Below the pieces are notes generated by a model that was given only the letters and a program-made list of their open reading frames with translations, had not been told where the DNA came from and searched no databases. The position numbers and the translations under genes are program-made. From positions 132,295 to 196,294 of the forward strand of contig JALMQS010000666.1 in the NCBI GenBank assembly GCA_024734495.1: 64,000 nucleotides of DNA. The letters are read 5' to 3'. How positions within the stretch are numbered: the stretch's first letter is position 1; the number at the start of each line of letters is the position of its first letter. Shown one piece after another: positions 55,357-64,000 of this stretch. This DNA comes from Forficula auricularia. Taxonomy: Eukaryota; Arthropoda; Insecta; Dermaptera; Forficulidae.

Positions 55357-56068
55357 GGTACCGCGACATTTCAGCCCCTGACAAAATATCCCGCAAATAT
55401 CCCCGACAAAATATCCCCCGACATAATATCTTCTGACAAAATATTCCCCAGTATAAGGGAGAATACAAAAGAGATTAAGTGAGAAGCTTATAATCATAGT
55501 TTTAAATAATATAAACAGACTTTCATATTTTGGCGGCTAATTAGCCGTTTGAAAGTGCTGCTGTCTGTCGTTAAATTTTCTAGCTAACAATTTATTATTT
55601 TTACTATCTATAATATAGTATTTATCATCTATATTTACTGATCTATCGTCTATGTTTACATTACACAATTATTGATTGTTTGTTAAAAGTGTTATTAATC
55701 ATTATCGTTGTTAATTATTATTATAATATTGGGCGAAAATATAGCGCCCCAAACACACCCCGCCCGACGATTGGCTGGTTCGGTTTTCAATGTGTGTTTG
55801 ATTAGAAAAAAATGGGATCCCGAGACACACCCCGCCCGGACTAAACTTTCGGAGGTTCGGTTAATATATATTCAGTTCGGCTCGGTTGGGTTCGTATAGC
55901 TCCTTTTCGGGCTGGTTTTTAGACGGTTCGGTTGGCGTCAGCCATGCGAACCCAACCGAGCCGAACTGAATATATATTAACCGAACCGGAGTCGATTTGC
56001 ATTACTCATAAGATTCACGAGGGGAAGGGTTATTTTGTCATGAGTCGGGGGCTAAAATGTCACGGAAT
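55357..56068. mobile_element. Unclassified TIR element with a 41-bp-arm hairpin
   Basis: Left end gcgacatttcagcccctgac and right end gtcgggggctaaaatgtcac are inverted. Just inside the left end is a run of CCCCGACAAAATAT-like repeats (55375-55450). An internal hairpin has perfect 41-bp arms at 55854-55894 and 55947-55987. Two direct acaccccgcccg blocks (55752, 55827) precede it. No transposase. Confidence 0.7.
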
Positions 56069-56705
56069 CAGTTTTTTAAAAAGAGGAATATTAGCCGCAT
56101 TAGCAGGGACTTCTTCAGATAATTGACGTGAGGTAGCGTGTATACGCGGAGAATGAGAAGACGATTAATCTGAAAATTAAAAATAAATATGTATTTTTTT
56201 GTGTGTGGGGGCGAAATTACTATGTAAAGGGTGGGAGAATTAACATTTGAAGCTAAAAGTGCCAAGATTTTTTTTTTTTTTTTATCATGTGAGTCACGGA
56301 TATTCTTTTTACTTTACCATATATGCAGGATACGGTATGTTTTATACCGGGTGAGTTTTTTTTTTATCTTGAGACAGTCTTATAACTGAAAAACAATGCA
56401 TTATGAAAAAAAGTTTCAAATAAAAGTTTATTTATATAAGGGGGGAAACTAAACTACGTTATTTTTTGTCGACCTAGAACATGCTTTCAAAGGTATTTCG
56501 AGGTCAAGTTCTGTTTTTTAAATGGAAACCTATATGTTTCTGTACATATTCTTAATCTAGAAAAAAATAACTGAACAACTTTAATAAAAACTATTATTTT
56601 ATACTATATCAAAAAAAAAAAAAAAAAAATATTATATCAATTAAATCTCAGAAAAAATTCTAATATGGTGATTATTTTTAACATTCATTCAACTTAATTA
56701 TCAAA

Positions 56706-57394
56706 GTACCTGGCCACCGAGCGATGCTCGGTAAATTTTTGCTTCAGTTAATAGGTATATATTAATCCCCGAAAACCCCCCTCGCCCCCAGACCCCCCCC
56801 ACCCGAAACCCCATACTCTCCCCTCTGGACCCGCCACCACCACCACTGCATCCCACCTCTTGCACCCCACACATCTACGCCCGCTCACGCACCCAGTTTT
56901 TCCATTTCTAGCCATCAGTGGTCCACAGATTATGTATAATATATAGGTATATAAATAAATACGGTATAATTATATTTTTTTAATTAAATAACAATTTTTG
57001 AGTTCATCAATTAAATTGTCAAATTAATATTTGTGGGATTTAAAACTCGATTTTTAATCAATTAAATTGGCATATTCTAATATATAATAATATTTGTAAT
57101 GAGTTATTAGTGGGATATAAAATTTAAAAACCAATTAATTATTAAAATGAACTTGTATAAAAATGTAATTATACATTTTTATCGAGACAACCACCTGTGA
57201 ATAATTATTTTAATTTAACAAAAAACCCATCAAAAACAACTTAGCCGAAGATGAGACCGTGACAGATCGAATGTCTAACACAAAAACCCCCTAACCCGTG
57301 AATTTCATCCAAATCGTTAGAGCGGTTTTCGATAAACCGATTGGATATACTATATATACCTATATATCATTTTTGCTCGGATAATATAATAAGA
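56706..57394 (-). mobile_element. GTAC Helitron-like element, reference copy (A^T, 689 bp)
   Basis: On the minus strand it starts TCTTATTATATTATCCGAGC (57394) and ends hairpin ACCGAGCATCGCTCGGT plus GGCCAGGTAC (56706). The host foldback reads acttaattatcaaa / taataatgatc, matching the continuous acttaattattaaataataa of 51062. So insertion was between A and T (minus strand), with no duplication and no lost bases. The C-rich tract lies at 56765-56890 on plus. Confidence 0.9.
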
Positions 57395-57845
57395 TAATAA
57401 TGATCATATATTTAATTATTAAATAAATAATTTAATAATAATTAATAATTTTGCCATCAGGAGCTTCATTTTATCGTGTTGTAAATCTATCTTAAAAAAA
57501 ACAGGAAATGTAAGAGCTACGGAGAAACTTAAAAGGCTAAAATAACGAAATTGGAACTGGAATTCATCCAGAAGATTTGCAATAAATACACTCTAGAATG
57601 TCTCAAAACAGTGTCACAAAATTATTAATTATTATTAAATTATTTATTTAATAATTGAATATTTGATAATTATTATTTTATAATTAAGTTGAAAGATTCT
57701 TAAAAATAATTATTAGGATTTTTTGAGATCTAAATGTTTTAATATATTTTTTTTTTATTTGGTGTCGTATAAAAAAATAGTTCTAATGAAAGGTGTAGAG
57801 TTTTTTTCTAGATTAAGAATATGTACAGAAACATTTAGGTTTCCA

Positions 57846-57991
57846 CGAGGGGCGAACCGCGATCGGAATTAGGTGTACACCGTCATTGAAATTAATTAGA
57901 TAATGCCCCTTCATCTATTGTCTTCTACTGGGAAAATGAAAGTGGAAGTAAAAGTAGGTGTACACGATATTAGGTCTCGGTTCACCCCTCG
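57846..57991. mobile_element. CGAGGGG-type TIR element, 146 bp, perfect 8-bp duplication
   Basis: CGAGGGGCGAACCGCGA ... CGGTTCACCCCTCG, flanked by GGTTTCCA at 57838-57845 and 57992-57999. The interrupted host arm is otherwise continuous with 51380-51395. Confidence 0.93.
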
Positions 57992-58118
57992 GGTTTCCAT
58001 TTAAAAACAGAACTTGACCTCGAAATACCCTTGAAAACTTGTTCTAGGTCGTCAAACAATAGCGTAGTTTAGTTTCCCCTCGATATAAATAAACGTTTTT
58101 ACATTTAATGCACTTTTT

Positions 58119-58838
58119 ACTTTACCATACAGGGTATGGTCAAGTATTGTAATCGTGCATGAAAAAAGTGTTTATTTTTCCTTCTTTTTTTGCAAAATAT
58201 CTCAAAAACGGCTTAAACTATTTCGATTAAAAAAATTGGGCAAAACCAGGGTATTTCGCTCTACAAAAAAGCTCTAATAAGTGAACATCGAAAAAATTAT
58301 ATTTTTCGAGATAATAATTGTTTTGTCAAAATGTCTGATATTTAGTTAGTCTATGCGTTACCAAATTTTTGTGGACGAGCTAGCTCAAAAACTAGCGTGA
58401 ATATCGAAACCAAATTTCACACTTAGTTTTGGTCCATTGAGATTAAGAGCTGATTAGATTTTGGTGCATGTCGACCCAAAATTAAGGGGGTGGAGGGGGT
58501 TAAAAATTAAAAATCTAGACCGTTTGAGCAAACTCAACCAAATTTTGTATACATAATCAGTGGGTCCCCAGAAGACTAAAAAAGCAAAAACTAACCGCCC
58601 AAAATGGGAGGGGGGGGGGGTGGAGGGTCAATAAATGAAAATGTTTGCCCTTTACCAAACTCAATCAAATTTTGTATACATAATCAGTGTGCCCTTAGGA
58701 GTTTAAAAATGCAAAAACTAACCCCCCCCCCTCCCTACATGATTATAAATAATTTTATTAAATATTAATATAAGTGAGGGGCTAGGTTGTATGGTAAAGT
58801 CAAGTGGATGGCCACATCAGAAAACGTCAGCTTATTTT
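58119..58838 (+). mobile_element. TTTACCATAC HINE-like element, plus copy
   Basis: Starts ACTTTACCATACAGGGTATG, ends GTATGGTAAAGTCAAG, gtggatggccac hairpin, aaaacgtcagcttatttt. Host foldback sequence aatgca / gagttataagactg on the two sides matches aatgcattgtttttgactta of the intact copy. Confidence 0.82.
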
Positions 58839-59173
58839 GAGTTATAAGACTGTCTCAAGGTAAAAAAAAACTCACCCGGTATAGTAGATATCAAGAAACC
58901 TACCTCTACGAAGAGATCAAGATCATAGTTGAAGAAGTAAATGTTAATAAACAGTGGTTTCGCAGATCGCAGCATACAAAACAAAATACTCCGTTTATAA
59001 GAGGTTGATTTTGGCACCCATTCGATTTCATATAATGATTTGCCGATCTTTGTACCCTAAAAAATATGTAGGTATTTACATAATCCGTCAGTAGGAATGT
59101 AAGAAAAATAACACAGGAGTCAGAAAACTAGGGAGTTGTCAAGATAAGATGTTCAGCAAATATTTTGGATCTA

Positions 59174-59228
59174 CACTGAAAAAACAATTTCTTTATAGTA
59201 AATATATTGATAGAGTTGAGCATTTTTA
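59174..59228 (-). mobile_element. CACTG element, outer 55 bp
   Basis: TA then CACTGAAAAAACAATTTCTT ... gagcattttt; interrupted by ACCGACTTC-type repeats and resumed at 61432-61556. Confidence 0.75.
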
Positions 59229-59496
59229 ACCGACTTCAAAAAAGGAGGAGGCTCTTTTTTTTGTACCTATGTTACCTTATATCTCCGCCAATTGTGAACC
59301 GATTTTGAAATTGTTTTTTTGGGTCCAGTCTACTTTCCGATTGGTCCCATTCCCACCCGTATTAGACCTTTTTTGTTAGGTTTGTTCAGGCCTAACTTCT
59401 TTGTTTATGAACCGATTTCGATGGTTCTTTTTTATCCGAAAGGGGGTGTCCTAGGGATGGTGTCATATTAATTTGGTCAAGTTCTGATGATATGAT
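59229..59496 (+). repeat. ACCGACTTC-family repeat
   Basis: aaccgacttcaaaaaaggag, atctccgccaattgtgaacc, aacttctttgtttatgaacc and atttggtcaagttctgatga, in the order seen inverted at 60125-60455. Confidence 0.78.
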
Positions 59497-59941
59497 CACT
59501 ATTAATAACATCACTAAATAGAGAGAAATAAAAATAATTTTTAAGAAAAAAATAAAAACCGACTTCAAAAAATGAAATGCAACAAATAAAAATACACTAA
59601 AAGGTATAAAATAATTATTATCTTATTTAGTTACAACTAAACGACGAAATATTAACATGAAATTACTTTTTGAAGTCGGTGCCAAACATATACCTTTTAT
59701 GAATCGCACTCGACGGATCTTACTTAGTACGATTGGCGGGTACGCTCGCTTATAGGTATAGTTTGTTTGGTACCGACTTCAAAAAGTAATTTCATGTTAA
59801 TATTTCGTCGTTTAGTTGTAACTAAATAAGCTAATAATTATTTTATACCTTTTAGTGTATTTTATTTGTTGCATTTAATTTTTTGAAGTCGGTTTTATTT
59901 TTTCTTAAAAATTATTTTTTTAGTGATGTTATTAATAGTGA
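59496..59941. repeat. Foldback, 446 bp, ACCGACTTC-type arms
   Basis: tcactattaataacatcact at the left and agtgatgttattaatagtga at the right; arms of about 200 bp include accgacttcaaaaa and acgacgaaatattaac. The centre (atcgcactcgacgg) is at 59705-59750. Related: 60780-61010 and 63730-64000 (runs off the window). Confidence 0.85.
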
Positions 59942-60034
59942 CTTAATATAATACCTTGCATGCATCTCGCAAGAGAAAGCGTCGGTCGAATGAATCAAGA
60001 AAATGTTAATAAAATTAAATTCATAAATATAGAA

Positions 60035-60455
60035 ATTCTCTGGAAGCGTTTGCGGGTTTTAAATTAACGTTTTAAGATTGATTTTTTTATAAAAGATTTT
60101 ATTTATTATAATTTCGATTATTTGTTCATAAGAATTGGAAATTTACGTTAATTCGTCATTGATTATATCATCAGAACTTGACCAAATTAATATGGGACCA
60201 CCCCTAAGGTACCCTCTTTCCAATATAAAAAGAATCATCGAAATCGGTTCATAAACAAAGAAGTTATGCCTAAACAAACATAGCAAAAAAGAACCAATAC
60301 CAATGAAAAAAATGGGACCAATCGGAAACTAGACTGAACCCAATGCAAAAAAATCAATAAAATCGGTTTACAATTGGCGAAGTATCAGGTAACATAGACA
60401 TAAAAAAAATCAGTCGAATTGAGAACCTCCTTCTTTTTTGAAGTCGGTTAAAAAT
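60035..60455 (-). repeat. ACCGACTTC-family repeat, minus copy
   Basis: Matches 53800-54455; ends gagaacctcc ... tttgaagtcggttaaaaatc. Confidence 0.75.
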
Positions 60456-60779
60456 CAAAAGCAGTACCGGATTTAGGTACGGATTCTGCTTGCAGATTGT
60501 ATCGTAAAAATATTCATAAAAATCTTTAGTTAATACCTTTTTGATCATTTTTTTTACTGATCTATTATTATATTAAATAAACATAATCTATGCTATCAAA
60601 ACAATCCTCAAAATCTGATTTCTTTTGAGGCTTTTAATTAATTAATTAATTTGTTTAAATTGTTTTAATTTATTTATTTTGTTTAAATTGTAGCAAATTT
60701 AATCTAACTAAAAATGTACAGAGTGGTCTTTGTCGAAAACGTGCTCCTTCGTGATGAAAATGGGGGAAAAAATTTATTT

Positions 60780-61010
60780 TGTAACTAAACGACGAAATAT
60801 TAACATGAAATTACTTTTGAAGTCGGTGCCAAACATATACCTTTTATGAATCGCACTCGAAGGATCTTACTTAGTACGTTTGGAGGGTACGCTCGCTTAT
60901 AGGTATAGTTTGTTTGGCACCGACTTCAAAAAGTAATTTCATGCTAATATTTCGTCGTTTAGTTGTAACTAAATAAGATAATAATTATTTTATACCTCAA
61001 GATTGAGTTG
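60780..61010. repeat. ACCGACTTC-type foldback, truncated
   Basis: actaaacgacgaaatattaa at the left and ttaatatttcgtcgtttagt-like sequence at the right (one change); centre with aatcgcactcgaagg. Confidence 0.78.
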
Positions 61011-61019
61011 TTTTCCATA

Positions 61020-61392
61020 AAAGAATTTAGTCTTTTTGATTTTAAGTCGATTCTTCCACGTTTTCAGTAGAGGTTGCCATTAATAGTCAAAACATCAAAA
61101 ATGGAATGCAATAAGGTTATTCCTCTAGTATTAGATAAGAATCGATCGTTATTTTTGATTTTAAGTCGATTCCCCATGTCTTCACAAATGGTTACCAATA
61201 ATAACCGAAATGTCAAAAATCCAATGTAGAATTGTTATTCCTCGACTGTTAAATGAGAATCGATCATAATTTTTGAATTAAAGTCAACATGAACTGCAAA
61301 TTTCAAGTGATATCTGATTTATATAAAGGAATAAACATATTAATATTTCAAATGAATTTGGATAAAGTTTAGCAACGATCCGTTGCAGTTTA
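61020..61392 (+). mobile_element. HINE 3' part: 120-bp units and terminal hairpin
   Basis: Units (gattttaagtcgattctt, ataagaatcgat) followed by gaatttggataaagtttagc, hairpin GCAACGATCCGTTGC and AGTTTA at 61392. The 5' end is missing. Confidence 0.75.
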
Positions 61393-61431
61393 TTTGAAGT
61401 CGGTTTTTATTTTTTTCTTAAAAATTATTTT

Positions 61432-61556
61432 TTTAATGAGCTCTTATTTATTTCAAAGATATTTTATTAATAATAAAGATATATCGAAATCATTCCAAAT
61501 ATGACGAAATTTTTAGGTATTTAATCCAAATATATTATATACTTGAGTGATCTATT
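61432..61556 (-). mobile_element. CACTG element, continuation
   Basis: taatgagctcttatttattt through tacttgagtgatctatta is the direct continuation of the fragment at 59174-59228. Confidence 0.72.
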
Positions 61557-62029
61557 ATTAACCTACTTTAACAAAGGAGGTGGTTCTCTATTCGACTGAT
61601 TTTTTTGTGTGTCTATGTTACCTGATATCTCCGCCAATTGTGAACCGATTTTGATTATTTTTTTGCATTGGGTTCCGATTGGCCCCGTTTTTTTTTTCAT
61701 CGGTATTGGACCTTTTTTGCTATGTATGTACTATACATATCACAAATATACTAAAAATTTCATCATCTTAGATATTTCAATTTTTTCGTGAAAATCTGAA
61801 ACTTCACAAGGCTATATAGTCTTGCAATTTTTTCGTTTTTTGGATTGTTGTAATCTTCTTCAATGAAATGATCCCAGCAAATCAAATAAGTTCTATTTAA
61901 CTTTTCAGACCCTTGGTTTTTAAAAATTTCATCGTCAAGTCGGCTCTTTCCAATTTTATAAGCCCTTGTTTTACAACTACAGCAACAAACATTTATTATG
62001 AATATTATCAATTTTAAAAACAAGAAAAA

Positions 62030-63433
62030 TAAACTGCAACGGATCGTTGCTAAACTTTATCCAAATTCATTTGAAATATTAAAATGTTTATTTCTTTATT
62101 ATTAATCAGATATCACTTGCTATTTGCAGGTCATGTTGACTTTAATTCAAAAATAATGATCGATACTCATTTAACAGTCGAGGAATAACAATTCTATATT
62201 GGATTTTTGACATTTCGGTTATTATTGGTAACCATTGCTGAAAACGTGGAGGAATCGACTTAAAATAAAAAATAGCGATCGATTCTTATCTAATACTAGC
62301 GGAATAACCTTATTGCATTCCATTTTCGATGTTTTGACTATTAATGGCAACCTCTACTGAAAACGTGGAAGAATCGACTTAAAATCAAAAAGACTAAATT
62401 CTTTTATGGCAAACAATTCAAGCTTGAAATGAATTTACTCTTTTTGATTTTAAGTCGATTCTTCAACGTTTTCATTAGAGGTTGCCATTAATAGTCAAAA
62501 TATCAAAAATGGAATGCAATAAGGTTATTTCTCTAGTATTAGATAAGAATCGATCGCTATTTTTGATTTTAAGTCGATTCCTCCATGTTTTCAGCAATGG
62601 TTACCAATAATAATCTGAAGCGTCAAAAATCCAATATAGGATGGTTATTCCTCAAGTACTAGATGAGAATCAATCGCTATTTTTGATTTTAAGTCGATTC
62701 CTCTATGTCTTCAGCAAAGGTAACGGATAAGAAAACAACACAGTTGCTATGGTTACTTATAAAATTTCCTCCCAAATTTTTAGCATTTCACAGAGAGAAG
62801 CCTAACCATTCTTACTTAAGCAAGGCTAAATGAGATATATTAAAACAATCAAATGAATAAATTTTAAAGAATTTAAAATTAAATATTAAAAAAAGTACCA
62901 TCTTACTCCAGAGTAAAGTACTTTAAAATGTAATTTTACTAAAAACTTTATTTAACCTTTTTTGTGGTCCCCAAGGTACTTAATTAGGATATTAAATTTC
63001 ATCAAAATTGGTTAAGTCATTTTCAAGATATTTCGAAAAAACTAAAAAAGTACTGAAATAAAGTACTAATGTTTGTGGGCCGATATGTACCAAAAACTAA
63101 TCAGCGCTTTATTTAGTTAAAAGAATGCTAGTTTTTTAATTTCATTTCATTCAGTCAAACAGTGTGGAAAAAATCGTTGGCCAAATAAACGATAACATCC
63201 ATACATCCATACATCCATACATCTATATATACATACATACATCCGCACGCACTAAATGAAAAAATCGCACTTTTTGGCCTCTCCATGTAATTTTTGGCAA
63301 AACCGTCACGTGCTAAAATTCAACCTAATTGAAAAAAACTACAATTTGTGACTTTAATTGAGACCATGGGTTCCGTAGTCTTTACCTGAGGACCACGCTT
63401 GCTTCGAGACCGATGCTTCGCATTGGATAAAGT
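62030..63433 (-). mobile_element. HINE/Helentron-like element, 1404 bp, with 120-bp core units
   Basis: Minus strand: 5' ACTTTATCCAATGCGAAGC at 63433; the segment with ccatgg, the TGTATGTATGTA/GGATG microsatellite (63196-63245), core units in both orientations (62150-62720), and 3' TTGGATAAAGTTTAGC with hairpin GCAACGATCCGTTGC and AGTTTA at 62030. Twice the length of 20056-20649, the extra being the unit array. Contains the empty site of the MITE at 34246. Confidence 0.82.
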
Positions 63434-63720
63434 AAAAATTGATAATAAAAAAGTGATATTTTTGGTAAAATAAATACCAACCAGGGTGTGTATCATATTT
63501 GCACTGTTGGTGAGAAAGAAAATTTCGGTCTCATACGAGGCAAAAAATGCGATCATATTTAATTGGGAGAGGTCGCCTCCATCCATCTAGAGCAGAGATA
63601 TACAAATAAGTTTTAATAAGCTTATTATATATTATTATTATTATTATTATTATTTTAAATATAGTAAAGGTGGTCCTTTCACTCCAGTTGAGTCAAAAGA
63701 AGTGTAGTATATCTAATATT
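63434..63720. other. Unassigned, with (ATT)n microsatellite
   Basis: (ATT)n at about 63629-63653. The rest shows no repeat partner and no coding signal. Confidence 0.5.
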
Positions 63721-63729
63721 TAATAAAAT

Positions 63730-64000
63730 AAGTTATAAAAATAATTTTTAAGAAAAAAATAAAAACCGACTTCAAAAAATTAAATGCAACAAATAAAATA
63801 CACTAAAAGGTATAAAATAATTATTATCTTATTTAGTTACAACTAAACAACGAAATATTTACAAGAAGTTACTTTTTGAAGTCGGTGCCAAACATATACC
63901 TTTTATGAATCGCACTCGACGGACTTGTACTTTAGTACGTTCGCTTATAGGTATAGTTTGTTTGGCACCGACTTCAAAAAGTAATTTCATGTTAATATTT
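63730..64000. repeat. ACCGACTTC-type foldback, cut by the window end
   Basis: Same arms as 59496-59941 (ataaaaaccgacttcaaaaa, gaagtcggtgccaaacatat); the centre is shortened by about 20 bases; the right arm continues past base 64000. Confidence 0.8.

Larger units (their letters stand above)
56344..58882. mobile_element. Foldback element, second copy, with three nested insertions
   Basis: ATACCGGGTGAG at the left and CTCACCCGGTAT at the right. Colinear with 50731-51572 after removing 56706-57394, 57846-57991 and 58119-58838. The region 57430-57600 between the arms is longer than in the intact copy. Confidence 0.88.

Overview
The window is AT-rich, repeat-saturated animal DNA, most likely from an arthropod (probably an insect). 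The evidence is GT-AG introns up to 34.5 kb, mariner, hAT, Helitron and Penelope-type repeats, and a cuticlin-type ZP-domain gene. The species cannot be named from the sequence.

The only convincing host gene is the 3' part of a plus-strand ZP-domain membrane protein. Its five visible exons are 4453-4670, 39190-39329, 42027-42260, 43595-43922 and 47650-47856. All splice phases agree, and together they encode about 375 residues: most of ZP-N, all of ZP-C, a polybasic (furin-like) site, one transmembrane helix and a short cytoplasmic tail. The upstream exons with the signal peptide lie left of base 1. Everything else is intron, 3' flank or mobile DNA.

Layout. 1-3420: a foldback element broken by two SINEs that used the same target, one of which is broken again by a decayed LINE. 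3532-4381: a CACTG/CAGTG element. 4740-7510: two foldbacks carrying nested hAT-like insertions. 8181-9898: a Penelope-like element with RT and GIY-YIG sequence between inverted repeats. 10239-12920: a long-TIR element containing a LINE 3' end and a tRNA-type SINE. 12957-14200: hammerhead-ribozyme-like motifs around a 77-bp tandem array. 14471-15000: a 180-bp tandem repeat. 15590-17150: a 1.5-kb foldback. 17330-22030: Helitron, CACTG elements and a HINE-like insertion. 22853-25031: a ribozyme-bounded palindrome and a Helitron-like copy. 25750-29565: SINE clusters, a perfect hairpin with a tRNA-like loop, and another Helitron-like copy. 30080-38925: Tc1-like, Helitron, hAT and CACTG elements nested in one another. 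39190-47856: the last four ZP exons with repeat-filled introns. 47857-64000: 3' flank with hAT, foldback, Tc1-like and ACCGACTTC-type repeats.

Nested insertions make several families unusually readable. Paralogous copies in the same window serve as empty sites and fix element ends and target choice: A^T for a canonical Helitron and for a second Helitron-like family ending in GTAC, T^T for a HINE-like family, TA for a Tc1-like family, and 8-bp duplications for hAT-type elements. The least expected items are the paired hammerhead-like motifs at the ends of foldbacks, the perfect 94-bp hairpin with a tRNA-like loop, and the GTAC-ending Helitron-like family with a G-rich tract beside its 3' hairpin. 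All ribozyme and transposition-mechanism statements are inferences from motifs; nothing was computed or searched.
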